Positions 7,209-17,040 of a stretch of 21,967 bases of DNA are shown here, piece by piece. The DNA lies in assembly GCA_009746045.1 (NCBI GenBank), contig RPFO01001497.1:1-21967 (forward strand), written 5' to 3'. Made by a program: the position numbers and the translations under genes. The stretch's first letter is position 1, and every line of letters starts with the position of its first letter. The DNA is from Mesostigma viride. Lineage: Eukaryota; Streptophyta; Mesostigmatophyceae; Mesostigmatales; Mesostigmataceae. The notes under the pieces were generated by a model, which was not told where the DNA came from, made no database searches, and saw nothing but the letters and a program-made list of their open reading frames with translations.

Positions 7209-8092
7209 TTATTTTATCGAGAGAAATGTATTGAAGTTTCGACGAAACATTTTTTTCGGGTCGCGCTGGTCGAAGTCGACAGCAAAGAAGTCGTGAGGAT
7301 CGTCCTTGACGGCGTGGTCCCATAGCGCGAGAAACTCGTCCGGCGCCACAGCCCCGCGCTCTCTTCCGCGATCTGTCGCGCGGCTCGATGGTCCTTCGTT
7401 CTGAACAGCGCAAGAAACGATATATTCGCTCGCACTGCTCGTGGTACGCCACCGCTCGTGTACGCCTGTGTCAGGAAAATCATGCTCGTGAGGAAGTGTC
7501 TGTGTTTGAACGCGAAAGCCGCAACAGCGTTTTTGCTAGAGCTCTGATAGAGGGCACTGCCTTGCATGTCGTCTATCAGAATGAGCGACGAAGGAGGACC
7601 GTGCTCGAACCTTGTCGCAGGTTTATCCCAGTTCATTGCATCAAGGCGTAGGTACATGGAGAGGTCCATGAGTTCTGCGTTTTTATTCCCATCCACGTAT
7701 TCGCGTTTGAACGTTTCCCAGACCTTGAGATCGTCCTTGTACCTCTCGTATTCGTGGAGGTCAGACTTGATATGATCTATCATCCCATCGAATGCCAGGT
7801 TAGAGTAGACTTCCATCGTCATAGCTGGTTCCGGGAGCTCCTTGTATTTTGGCTCCGTGTGGGCACTCCCTGAAATGAGGTACAGCTTGTCGAATGAGTT
7901 GTTAGCAAAGTAAGCCTTCGCCATGTTGACTGCCGATGTAGTTTTCCCAGACCGTCGAGCTCCGCAGAAGTTTGCGATGAAATGAAGACTCGGCATATTC
8001 GGTGGAGCAGGACGCTGTGGGGCGTATCGTTGCTTGATGTCTTTGTTCTCGAGTGAATGAATTCGTCGCTCTTCGATGATAGCCATTATCAT
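7209..8092 (-). CDS. A32-like genome packaging ATPase (FtsK-HerA type), one frameshift
   Basis: Drives DNA into the capsid. Walker A is GARRSGKT (G44-T51), Walker B is SSLILIDDMQ (D174, D175), and FLTQAY around 205-211 fits the sensor position. The size (~292 aa) and place in a PLV genome fit the family. The unbroken frame ends at 7214 with an unlikely tail (LWRRTSFSRYGTTPSR). Adding one base in the C-run at 7352-7355 (G-run on the coding strand) gives APDEFLALWDHA, DFFAVDFDQRDPKKMF and FRRNFNTFLSIK, ending at the stop 7209-7211, which looks like a normal ATPase C terminus. Start is ATG 8092 or 8086, 12 nt after the upstream stop, so it is probably co-transcribed with the coiled-coil gene. 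Confidence 0.85.
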
Positions 8093-8104
8093 TCTGAAGA
8101 CATT

Positions 8105-8632
8105 TTAATCGTCCAGACTAGCAAGGAGAGACGCGCGGATGGCGGCCATGCGCATCTCGTATGGCGTCATCGCGACAGGTGGCGGTGGTTGAGGTGGGAG
8201 CTGTCGGGTCTTGATCGGGGATGGCGGAGAGTCCGGCTCTGTCTCCTTGGGCTTTCGACCCCGTCTTGGTTTTGGCGTGTCGGCGGGGGTTGAGGCGACA
8301 GAATCTTCAGCGAGAAGGCGTTCAATGCGCGATTTGTTACGGGCTTCTTGCAGCTCCAGTTCGACTAGCCTTTGCCGCTGAATCTCCAATTCCTTTGCAA
8401 GGACCTTACGTTTCGTTATCTCTGCCTCCTTTTCCTCGTTTCGTCTCTTCTCCCTCTCGGCTTTTGCGCGTTGCTGGTAAACTCTCATTTTGTCGCGAAG
8501 GGCTTTTTTCTGTTCATCATTCAGCGGTTGTCCCTTTCGAATTGTCTTGACCAGGTCAACCTGCTCTTCCCGCGTCTCGGCGAAGGTTTCGTCTTGGTAG
8601 CTCGTTGGGGTCTCTGAAGCCTCAGAGGCCAT
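8105..8632 (-). CDS. Charged coiled-coil protein with Pro-rich, AT-hook-like tail
   Basis: 175 aa. Residues ~25-110 are a long charged helix (QQRAKAEREKRRNEEKEAEI, KELEIQRQRLVELELQEARN), predicted coiled coil. Then comes a TPKPRRGRKPKETEP segment that resembles an AT-hook or nuclear localisation signal, a PPQPPPP run, and a C-terminal helix ending LLASLDD. I do not recognise a family. First gene of the leftward block, starting 24 bp from the oppositely directed large virion gene. A scaffold or DNA-associated role is only a guess. Confidence 0.7.
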   Translation of the reverse strand: MASEASETPTSYQDETFAETREEQVDLVKTIRKGQPLNDEQKKALRDKMRVYQQRAKAEREKRRNEEKEAEITKRKVLAKELEIQRQRLVELELQEARNKSRIERLLAEDSVASTPADTPKPRRGRKPKETEPDSPPSPIKTRQLPPQPPPPVAMTPYEMRMAAIRASLLASLDD

Positions 8633-8656
8633 GTTTATATTCTAGGCAGATAATAA
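8633..8656. promoter_or_regulatory. Very short divergent intergenic region
   Basis: Only 24 bp separate the start codons of the leftward coiled-coil gene (8632) and the rightward large gene (8657). The AT-rich stretch reads TATATTC on the plus strand (GAATATAAA on the minus strand, just before the leftward ATG) and GATAATAA before the rightward ATG. Core promoter elements must overlap here or lie inside the opposite gene. Confidence 0.45.
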
Positions 8657-11600
8657 ATGGTAGTGATTTCGACTCTCAACCGGCCCATAAACCTCGCAAC
8701 CGGCTTGACGGTCGACCAAGAAACAGACGCGCGAATCGCAAGCGTTGAACAGGACATTGTAGCGTTGCAATTATCCCAGGTTCATCCATTTGACTTGCAT
8801 ACGATTGTTGATGGCGTGCGGGTGTGTTACCCAAGTGAGCCAACAAGTTTGCGTTTAGGCGATGATTACGACGAGGAGACGGCCGCGGACCCTATCGAGT
8901 CATTTTTTAAGCTGGTAGTGGATGGGAAATCGTGGTTTAAAGACCAAGCCATATTCGAAAACATGTACGTAAAAAGCAGCTTCATAGACATCGAGACACC
9001 GAGCAATGGGGTCATGTCATTCCATTTTGACGCTGATACGCTCCAAGACCCAGGCCATCGAATACCGACCCGCACACAGCTAGACTTTCTGTTCGACAAC
9101 TTGGGTATCGGCTATACTACTCTGACAAATCCAAACGCGCCATTTGTCATGCATTATGAAGATGGAACGACGGCTTCTCATGACAATGCCTTTAGCGTCA
9201 TCAATGACCAAGACGTGCGTGTTGAGTTGCCATACATCGTCAACAGCGGAGAAGTAGCGGAATTTGCGATTTTGTCGCGAGAGACTACCAGTCCTCATTT
9301 TATGCAGCGGGGAACAACTTGGTTAACCCAGATGTCGGATACCCGTATTTCAAGGACCTGTATTTTGGATATGGCGGGACGCGATTTTCGGGTAGCCCTT
9401 TGCTAGTCGAGCAAATCTCGTTTTCCACCATGAGAGACCACAACCGCCCTGCCGCGCTAACCGGGCGTTCTTTCACAATAACCCGATCCTATGCAAAACT
9501 CTCTAGCTGGAGAATTGGCAGGATCGATGAATTGAACGCTGTCACTTGGCTAGTAGTCACCTACCCTTTTCAGACGTATGAATGCATCCCAGGGCTTTCG
9601 ATAGTACAAGGCATCAAAGATTGCGTCCCTAGCGCCTACCTGAGAAAACTCCCTTTGCGATGGTACATCAACAACGTTCGACTCACGGAGGCCTCTCCGA
9701 CGATTGGCGGGTTCACGCTATCTGTGAACGGAGGACTGCGTGGTGAGGATGCTCTAGTTACCAACTTGACAAGTACCGACACGGGAAAATGGCTGAGTTA
9801 CGAGCTAGACCTCTTCGATGACTCTACCATTACCTCGTTTACGACTAGGAAGGCGGGGGTCATGGTAGGTGTCTCGAAACTTTCTACAACCTCTAGTGGG
9901 ATACGATCAAAGAGCAAGTTTGTATCATACGCGAATCCAATGAGGATAGCAATTACAGCACTGGCGGACCCTGTCGTTGGGTGGGGGATGAACCTCGAAA
10001 ACCCAGTCAGTTTCAACTTGCATATAGAGGGGGGTGTCAAGGCAACCTTGTCAGGGATTAACTATTTCACGTACACACCAACCGACCACGAAAGCGCTAA
10101 TACGGACATTTATTACAGCTTCACATGCCCAAGAGACTACCCCAACCTCTCTGGGGAGAACGCGACAGTAGAAGGGACTCATGACACCCTTCGCAGTTTA
10201 GACGTCCTTTCTCGTAATATCTTCACGACTTCTCAGGCAGAGTCATCGAAGTACTACTTTGAACCGAATGACCCCACGAGCTTTTATTTGATAAAAACAG
10301 CCACGCCGGCTCCATCAAAGTGTGTCGTTTTTGCAAACGAGTTAATAGACGGTCCGTTCTGCATGTGTTTTCGCATGTATCTTGGAAGCAATGACGCTTT
10401 TGTGTCATTTGCTGAGAACACGATGAGTTTATCTGGAAAGTATCATCCGGCCGTTACGGACGGACACTCAAATTGGAGAAACGCTCAAACGACCCATTGG
10501 GCCATGCTTGGGGTCAACCTTCACCACTCCGACTATGCTCTCGACCTGTATGACAACCTCAAGGCAAGAGTGCGATACACACTCAATAGCTCGTGGAGGC
10601 AGCAGTTGAGTTACTGGGTTGCGTTTCGACGACGGTCTGACGGAATAGTCGAGAGGTATATAGCCAAGACACTCCCAACTAGGATGAGTCAGATGACAAA
10701 AATCTCAAACAGCGCCGGGATTTTCACATCCACGCCAACAGATATCATTGATCCATACGTGCCAATGCCCCTACGGCCAGTTATGCACCTGTCAGGAGAA
10801 TACCACGCCATTGAAATAGCGAACATCGAAGACGATCTCACGGCTGTTGAGCTAGATTCCATCTTCACGAATAACCCCTCCGGGACCTGTACAAAGGGAG
10901 GAGATGTGATCCAACTACGACACCGGGGCACCGCGGGGCAGAACTGTTCCATCTTCGGCAAGTATTCCGTAACAAAGCCAGTGCCTGGAGCTACCAATCT
11001 ATGGTTCAAGGAGCTCACATTGACGGATGAAAGCATGATTCACACAGTGGTCAAGTGCCCAACAACGTCTTATGAGGCGCAACTCGTGACGTACCCTGTC
11101 CAACTCTATGGAGTACTTCCAGCCCGTCAAGCCATTAAGAAGTTCAGCGTTGTCATGGGGTTCGACCCGACAAAAGTGAGCAATGTTGCCGGGCAGGTTA
11201 CATGTGTCTTTGGAGCGGAGTGGGCAGGGGGTACAAATGTCTTCACCCCAGGGACAAACACGGTAACCATCACGTCCACCCTCGCAAACACGTTTGTACC
11301 AGTCGTTGGTGGGCTCACTCACCTTGCAACGGTCACATTTGCCACTGTGCTCAGTCCCACCCTTTCTGGACCCGGTGCTCTTGTCCTCGATACGAGCGTG
11401 TGTGGGTATTATGACAACGCATTGGTGCTAATAGGCACAACTCATGGGTTAGACGTCGCCCAGTTCACTGACATCAACGAGACGCGGAGGATATCCCACA
11501 CCATCCCCGGTCTGCGGCCTCCTGTGTACGACTACTTCATCCCTCAGCTATGGCACGGTACCCCCACGGCCACGCTGTCATTCCACGACCCAGCCAACCA

Positions 11601-11934
11601 AAGCGAGCTCACTTTGCCAACGTCCTTGGAGCACGTGTACCTTCGCGTCAATTTCACGGGTGCCTTACCAACCATCCTCGACCTCTCTAACCCTTATCGA
11701 ATGAAGGCAAAAGCAGTGGGAACCGGGCTCCCATTCCTGATATTCGCGCCTTATTGGTCCGTCGTCCCCGGGTACACAGAAGATGATGGCAAGTTCCAAA
11801 TCCTGCTACATTTAAACCGGATCCCACCAACAGGCTACTCTGCCCCTATCACCCTATCCAACAACTTCTGCAAATCCCGAGCTGGGACCGCCGCAACGGC
11901 TGTGTCGAAGACGATCACGTGGACGAGCGCATAA
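8657..11934 (+). CDS. Very large putative virion/fibre protein, one frameshift
   Basis: Two overlapping frames (8657-9406 and 9301-11934) form one gene of about 1,090 aa. The first frame is convincing up to VNSGEVAEFAI (about 9270); the second is convincing from DFVARDYQSSFYAAGNNLVN, upstream of any start codon. One extra T in TTTT 9270-9273 joins them. The sequence is rich in Thr, Ser, Asn and alternating hydrophobic residues, poor in charge, with many predicted beta strands (for example VTCVFGAEWAGGTNVF, LTHLATVTFATVL), and has no signal peptide or transmembrane segment. An N-terminal helix (VDQETDARIASVEQDIVALQ) may trimerise it. I do not recognise a family. Its size, composition and place at the head of the capsid block suggest a fibre or surface protein. 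Confidence 0.7.
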
Positions 11935-12350
11935 AAATCTCTCGCATAAGTAAACATGCCACCAAGGAAAACGAAACGCGGCCGCGCTCAGGACGAAAAC
12001 GCGCGCCTACCACTACGACGTCCACAAGAGTCTCCTCTAGGTCCTCCAATTCCGTCAAGAACACGATCGTAATCAACTCGCGACCACACAGAGCTCCCGC
12101 TGCCAAGGGGAAAGTAGCGGAAGCTCGCGGGTTCAGAGACGCGATTCTGTTGGCGGCCCTGTCCAACGTCGCGCAACCGGTTCGCGTCCCGATGATGCCA
12201 ATCGACAACTCATTAGGAGGTGGCGTAAGCGTCGCCACACCAGCAACCGCGGCTGGCGGCGCGACGACGGCAGCTGCTACAACACCCGATGAGCCGGTTG
12301 TAGTGGCGCCACCAGCAGCTCCCGCAGAGCAACAGGTTCAGGGTCGGTAG
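11919..12350 (+). CDS. Basic, Thr/Ser/Ala-rich low-complexity protein
   Basis: 143 aa if started at 11919, which would overlap the previous gene. It has a basic N-terminal part (RPRSGRKRAPTTTTSTR), a helix-like middle (EARGFRDAILLAALSNVAQP) and an Ala/Thr/Pro-rich tail. A better start may be ATG 11956, 21 nt after the previous stop, which gives MPPRKTKRGRAQDE; that frame joins the main one if one A is added at AAAA 11996-11999. Composition resembles small basic core or DNA-condensing proteins of DNA viruses, but this is inference. Confidence 0.5.
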   Translation: MDERIKISRISKHATKENETRPRSGRKRAPTTTTSTRVSSRSSNSVKNTIVINSRPHRAPAAKGKVAEARGFRDAILLAALSNVAQPVRVPMMPIDNSLGGGVSVATPATAAGGATTAAATTPDEPVVVAPPAAPAEQQVQGR

Positions 12351-12402
12351 AAGGTTGAAGATATACCGAGGTGGTGCGAGTGGGAGGAAGGAGACGGCGG
12401 AA

Positions 12403-12696
12403 ATGGGAACGGATCCCATGTTTGTCTTCGGTGAGACCGCGGTGCCTAGAGAGCCAGCGCCACCTTTGACATCAGATACCGGAACCGGACCTGCCCGGTT
12501 TCCGTGCACCGAGCCTGGATGCACGAGGGACTTTAAAAGCCAAGGCGGAAGGACGACTCATATCAACAGAATTCATAAAAGGCCCCAAGGCAGGACGGTG
12601 GGCGGTGAGCCAGTGGTAGTTGGCTCGGGTGGAAGAGAGAGGATGAGAGCAGCCAGGTTAGCTGCCTTGGGAATGGCTACGGGTATCCGTGCCTAA
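12403..12696 (+). CDS. C2H2 zinc-finger protein
   Basis: 97 aa from ATG 12403; the frame is open back to a TTG at 12355. A single classical finger is visible: FPCTEPGCTRDFKSQGGRTT, then HINRIH, with spacing C-x4-C-x12-H-x4-H. Basic residues follow (KRPQGR). The C terminus is a short helix with RERMRAARLAALG. Single C2H2 fingers of this form bind DNA or RNA and are common in algal viruses and hosts. It is probably a transcription or genome-binding factor made together with the capsid genes. Confidence 0.75.
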   Translation: MGTDPMFVFGETAVPREPAPPLTSDTGTGPARFPCTEPGCTRDFKSQGGRTTHINRIHKRPQGRTVGGEPVVVGSGGRERMRAARLAALGMATGIRA

Positions 12697-12725
12697 AAAA
12701 TATCTGTGTGTGATAATATTACGCA

Positions 12726-12956
12726 ATGGATCCAATTTTCACAGAGTCTGACCTGATCGAGATTTCTCAGTGGATGGTACTGTACCCTAGCATGCCACGA
12801 GAGTTCATCGAGGCCGCGTTTTTGTATTGTAGAAAGAAACCTATGACTGGGAAAGGAAAGCGCGCTCTCAAACGCGCTTTCAAGGACGCAAAAGAGGGCG
12901 AAGTGGTAGTTCTGAATAGACCCGAAATCAAATCGGAGTTGATGGTAGAGAGCTAA
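12726..12956 (+). CDS. Small conserved-looking protein, unknown function
   Basis: 76 aa, starting 29 nt after the zinc-finger gene and ending 4 nt before the penton gene. It begins MDPIFTESDLIEISQWMVLY, then EFIEAAFLYCRKKP, a basic stretch KGKRALKRAFKDAKEG, and an acidic end. Two short helices plus a basic patch; no family recognised. Tight packing with the capsid genes supports it being real. Confidence 0.65.
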   Translation: MDPIFTESDLIEISQWMVLYPSMPREFIEAAFLYCRKKPMTGKGKRALKRAFKDAKEGEVVVLNRPEIKSELMVES

Positions 12957-12960
12957 GCAT

Positions 12961-13800
12961 ATGAAAGACCATGTTCAAGAGACGATCCTTTTGACCCTTA
13001 GAACTGCTGACAGGGCGAGGGGTGACTTGGCTGCTCCCACGTGGGACATCCCCATGGGCCTTTTGGACGACTTCCACGACGTGGGTCTCGAGTTACTCTC
13101 AGTCCCATACGAGCAAGCGCACATCACTTCGAGAAATAACAAGTTCCTTTTCACCACACAAGTAACATCAGACACCCATGAGATATTTCTCCCCCACGGC
13201 TCATACACGTGTTTGGAGAACAGGGCCAACATTGAGAACGCACTACGAGTGCACGACCCTGGGATGACGGTGACATACGATCGCGCGAAGAGCAAGTACA
13301 CTTTTTCATCTCCCAATGCGTTTTCCATCCAGGTCTCTGAATACGCAGGAAGGGTACTCGGCCTTCTCCCACTAGCATACCAATCCACGACGTCTCTCAC
13401 TTCGAACAGACCTGCCACAAACGGTCGGTTGAGCTCCGTGTTCGTGTACACCGACCTAGTCCGCGGGAATGTGGTATCTTCCCCCCAGGGCGCCCAGTAT
13501 GGCGGGCTCCTTGCCGTCCTGCCAGTGATGTCGCAGTACCTGGAGCCCATAGTGTGGATGTCGTACCAGCCTCTGTGGCAGCATTTGAGAGAGTCGCCAA
13601 CTTCCATCTCGTTGCGGTTGTTGGACGAGGATGACCAGCCGATAGACGTGTACACCGACTGGGTTGCTCAGCTAGCCTTCCGCATCTCGCCGCAGAAAGT
13701 GATCGGCTCAGAGGCCCGCAAGATATCGCGGGTCTTGAAGTACGTCGCGCTCAAGGACCCAGACGACAAATTTTCTCAGCCTATACCATATCAAAGTTGA
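12961..13800 (+). CDS. Penton-like minor capsid protein (single jelly roll)
   Basis: 279 aa, the usual size for PLV/Polinton minor capsid proteins that form the five-fold vertices. The sequence has the expected layout: an early strand block FLFTTQVTSDTHEIFLPHGS; a core with IENALRVHDPGMTVTYDRAK and TFSSPNAFSIQVSEYAGRVL, then GLLP; a loop with SSVFVYTDLVRGNVV; and late strands ISLRLLDEDDQPIDVYTDWV. The motif pattern (LPxGxY..., drug-like LG.., FVYTDLV, L.D..G/Q...) is characteristic. It lies two genes upstream of the major capsid gene, as in other PLVs. The reading frame is intact. Confidence 0.8.
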   Translation: MKDHVQETILLTLRTADRARGDLAAPTWDIPMGLLDDFHDVGLELLSVPYEQAHITSRNNKFLFTTQVTSDTHEIFLPHGSYTCLENRANIENALRVHDPGMTVTYDRAKSKYTFSSPNAFSIQVSEYAGRVLGLLPLAYQSTTSLTSNRPATNGRLSSVFVYTDLVRGNVVSSPQGAQYGGLLAVLPVMSQYLEPIVWMSYQPLWQHLRESPTSISLRLLDEDDQPIDVYTDWVAQLAFRISPQKVIGSEARKISRVLKYVALKDPDDKFSQPIPYQS

Positions 13801-13801
13801 A

Positions 13802-14089
13802 ATGTTTGATCGAGTCTTCGGAAAGGTCGCCTCTGTCGTTCGTAAAGTCGGCCATGCTGCGGGGGATGCTATTCGAAAGGTCGGCCATGGCGCGCGCACG
13901 GCACAGGCTTTGTTGAAGACCGCGGACGCCGTTTTTGGAGGGGTGCCAGGAGAAATCGTGAGGAACACGCCGGTGCTCAGCAACATCGCGGGGTTCGCGG
14001 ACGCTGGGTTGAAGGCACTCTCGAGCTTTGACAAGAGGGTCGAGGCTCACCGACAAGACAACCCATTACTAGGAGAGATCTTACGGTAA
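13802..14089 (+). CDS. Small amphipathic protein, adenovirus pVI-like position
   Basis: 95 aa, starting one base after the penton stop, so translation or expression is probably coupled. The N-terminal part (MFDRVFGKVASVVRKVGHAA, then GDAIRKVGHG) is an amphipathic, positively charged helix with a repeated RKVGH element. A Gly/Ala-rich hydrophobic middle and a short C-terminal ending LGEILR follow. Small amphipathic proteins between penton and hexon genes in adenoviruses and adintoviruses cement the capsid and disrupt membranes. The analogy rests on position and composition, not on a recognised motif. Confidence 0.7.
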   Translation: MFDRVFGKVASVVRKVGHAAGDAIRKVGHGARTAQALLKTADAVFGGVPGEIVRNTPVLSNIAGFADAGLKALSSFDKRVEAHRQDNPLLGEILR

Positions 14090-14117
14090 AATAATCTAAG
14101 CACATGGGTATACATCG

Positions 14118-15317
14118 ATGGATCGCGCTATCCCCCGCTCAATGCAGCACGTCATCAAGTCCCTCGGGCAGCACATGACCCAAAGGGTGCAGCTCTCCAC
14201 TACCTCCGCGGCCACTGACGTGCGTCACGGGTCGACTATCAGCGTGCGCCTGCCTACGTCCGGTTTTTGCGACTTGCACACCATCTGCATGAACTTCAAG
14301 GGATGGACGGCTACTACCGCTGGATATGCGACATTTCCGTCACACACCTCGTCTCTAATCAAGCGACTAGAAGTCTTGGTTGGAGGACAGCAAGTTGACA
14401 ACATCAACGATTATAGCCAGTTGTACCATACTCTGCTCGCGTCTCATGGAGGGTCGAGCTACAACCAATCTCAGAGGCCTGCTGGATGGGCTGACAATGC
14501 CGTCGCGGCCCCTGTGGCGAATATTGCGGAAGCCGACGCTAAACCAGGGTGCATTGATCATTTTATCGGGTTTCTTAGCGGCAATCCAAGGATTGTGGAC
14601 ATGTCTCTCATGCCACCAATCGAGGTCAGGGTGACACTGATGGATGCCGGTGTTCTCATCCCTAGTGCAGCAGGGGCTGGCCTATCGTATACTCTCAAGG
14701 ATATCTATTGGTCCATCGAAGTGTACCGATTTCAAGAAGATGTCATCGGCCAGGTCCTGTCTAGTCGGCTGGCACAAGGTGGGACTATCCCATACACGTG
14801 GAATACTTGGACTTCAACAAAGCAGTCGCTTGGTACGAGTAACGCATACTCAATGAAGGCGAGCTTATCTTCCATGAGCGCCTCGAAGCTTTTGGCAGTC
14901 CAAGTTTCTGCTGCCGCTGACGTTGCGAACGGTGCTGGTAATACTATGTTCTTCCATACTGGCGACACGCTCACTGGCTTCCAATTTGACATCAACGGGA
15001 ATTACCAGACCCCAGCGTACTCTATGGGTCCTACAGAGGCATGGGTGAATCTGCTCTCGACTTTTGGCGACCAAGGGAACATTGGGGCTCCAGCCTCCAT
15101 TACCGTGACTGAGGCATATTGGCCCACGCGATATTTCACTATGGCAGCACACCTTAACATGCCATCCGCTGGAGAGGGGTGGCAGTCAGGTCTCGACTTG
15201 AGGGGCACGGCCAGCGTCGTCACTCTCCGCGTCTCCAAGACAGGTGGCACGGACCTCGTCTTGTACATCTTTGCCGAGTCCGAGTGTCCATGTTCCCAAG
15301 AAAAGTCCTTATTTTAG
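14118..15317 (+). CDS. Major capsid protein (double jelly roll), 3' end disrupted by a transposon
   Basis: Forms the hexon-like trimers of the icosahedral shell. The start MDRAIPRSMQHVIKSLGQHM fits PLV capsid proteins, followed by a first jelly roll (STISVRLPTSGFCDLHTICM, IKRLEVLVGGQQVDNINDYS) and a second (MFFHTGDTLTGFQFDINGN, ITVTEAYWPTRYFTMAAHLN, LDLRGTASVVTLRVSKTGG). The natural sequence runs to LVLYIFAES near 15281; the last residues ECPCSQEKSLF are read partly from inserted DNA. The missing 16 codons (from ESRMDIGAG) occur at 17057-17107, after a 1.77-kb insert. The body is otherwise free of frameshifts. A disrupted C terminus would probably prevent normal shell assembly. Confidence 0.85.
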   Translation: MDRAIPRSMQHVIKSLGQHMTQRVQLSTTSAATDVRHGSTISVRLPTSGFCDLHTICMNFKGWTATTAGYATFPSHTSSLIKRLEVLVGGQQVDNINDYSQLYHTLLASHGGSSYNQSQRPAGWADNAVAAPVANIAEADAKPGCIDHFIGFLSGNPRIVDMSLMPPIEVRVTLMDAGVLIPSAAGAGLSYTLKDIYWSIEVYRFQEDVIGQVLSSRLAQGGTIPYTWNTWTSTKQSLGTSNAYSMKASLSSMSASKLLAVQVSAAADVANGAGNTMFFHTGDTLTGFQFDINGNYQTPAYSMGPTEAWVNLLSTFGDQGNIGAPASITVTEAYWPTRYFTMAAHLNMPSAGEGWQSGLDLRGTASVVTLRVSKTGGTDLVLYIFAESECPCSQEKSLF

Positions 15318-16867
15318 GACCAGTTTGAATTAAAAAATATATGTGCAAACATCAAATTTTGACCCTGGCATTTTTACCACTGACAGATAACACACTTTTT
15401 GAATTTTGGACAAAAACCTGGGTTCAAATAATTACATTTAGTGCCTGAATGGACCCTGGCCCATGGCAGGCCTCAAACCGCGAATTTGGTCAAAATGAGA
15501 ATTTAGGACCAATAGGACCAATTAGTGTCAACGCATGACCATGCTATCCACACGGTCCCTTGAGCATCTTACAAGCGCTAGGGGACCCTACGAGGCCTTG
15601 GGATGGCGGGGCAGCGTATAACAAGGCCATACCCTGCTGTGGCTGCCTCTATATATACGCGTGCTTCACGGTGTCACAGATGGTGCAGGTAATGCAATAT
15701 ACGGTTGCATGGTTGCTGAGGTTGCCCGGCTTGAACATGGCCCACCCCTTGCGGTAAACTTTCTCTAAGCATATGCCAAGCCTTCTTTGACATCACGGAC
15801 ATGCTGGCCACCACCCAGCGATGAAAAAACATTGCATTTGCATTGCAACTAACACATGAATGCAGCCAAATCAAGTTACAGAACAACGTTGTGCTAACAT
15901 GCAACGCTTTGTGAGCGAATTCAGGGTGCATGTAACACCTAAACCATATTGTATATACTGTCTGAGAACACCCTGAACAACTGCAGGCCATAGGACCATG
16001 GTTTATAACTAACACATGAGTAAAACTGCTCTTACGCATGTGTGTTTTAGCTGCAGCGGACGACGAAGATAGAGACGTAAAAAATTGTATGACGTAAACC
16101 AACTATGTGTGACAGTTATGTGCACAGAGAGCGTCCCCTCTTTTTAGGCATAGCTTACTGACTCAAAACACCACGACAGCGTTGCCAGTTACACTCATGA
16201 TCTAGGGCACCCCGGCACGTACCTGCTACTTACGTCGCCTCATTCCAGATGGTTGCAAAAAAGTCGCTGAAATCCGCAGCGAGGTCAGCTTTCCGAGAGC
16301 TGAGCGCACCAAAGCTGGCCAACCGGTTCGAAAATGATATAAACCACGCTTGTGCTGCGTTCTAGGTCCAAGAAATACCGAAAGTGAAGACCTATAAGGT
16401 GCGCTCGCTGCCCAGCCTGAACGTCCCTAAAACATGGTCGACAATGGAAATCGGGCAAGAATATCACGGCCCAGGCGCTCCCATGTCAAATACTCCGTTT
16501 ATAAACTCCAGACTATAATCAAAATCGTCCACAAAAATTTCCTGGCTTGATTCGCACCACCATTGCTAATACACTAACATGTTTGTGCCAAAATCGACCC
16601 TCCGCGAGCAGGCGATCTGCGACCCATTTGTGTTGTGCCGCTGTGCTACAGCGCTACACATAAAAACTTGCGCAGAAAATTTCACAGCCTTTAAGCATAA
16701 CTAACGACCTTTCGTTTTTGCTACTGGGCGCCCGAAATGATAAACGCACGTGAAAACGCCGGCCACGATTGTCAGGTCGCCATATCCACCTCAGATCATT
16801 CCCGCACCCACTTTTTCGCTCCAAAATCGGTTATATTTTTGGTCGAGGTACCTACTTTCCCGCCATT

Positions 16868-16987
16868 ATACCCGGTACCCGGGTACGGAATCCGGGTACC
16901 ATGTGCCGGTACCACGGGTCGGGTACATCATGCCGGGTACGGTCCACATGGGGTACGGTCCATATAGTGACCCCCCCCCCCGGTACC
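16868..16987. repeat. GGGTAC/GGTACC cluster with C11 run
   Basis: Within about 120 bp the word GGTAC or its complement GTACC occurs roughly ten times (CCGGTACCCGGGTACGG, CCGGGTACCATG, CCGGTACCACGG and others), followed by CATATAGTGA and eleven C. It lies ~70 bp from the right end of the insert. Such subterminal repeat clusters are typical transposase-binding regions; here this is inference. Confidence 0.7.
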
Positions 16988-17003
16988 TCGGTTATAGTAA
17001 ATT

Positions 17004-17040
17004 GGTCCTTAATTTAGGACAAAGTCCTAAATTAAGGACC
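17004..17040. repeat. Perfect 17-bp stem hairpin
   Basis: GGTCCTTAATTTAGGAC, then AAA, then its exact reverse complement. The same core, less perfect, is at 15305-15320 near the other end of the insert. It could be a transposon end structure; as RNA it would form a strong stem-loop. Confidence 0.9.

Noticed and set aside
12975-13655. 226-aa ORF antisense to the penton gene
   Set aside because: Mirror of an intact, recognisable penton-like gene; no independent features.
15304-15321. Terminator hairpin at the capsid stop codon
   Set aside because: The GTCCTTATTTTAGGAC palindrome is repeated at the other end of the insert, so it is a transposon end feature rather than a viral terminator.
15674-16102. 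142-aa minus-strand ORF inside the insert
   Set aside because: Cys/His/Ser/Met-rich random-looking composition, no motif; does not resemble a transposase.
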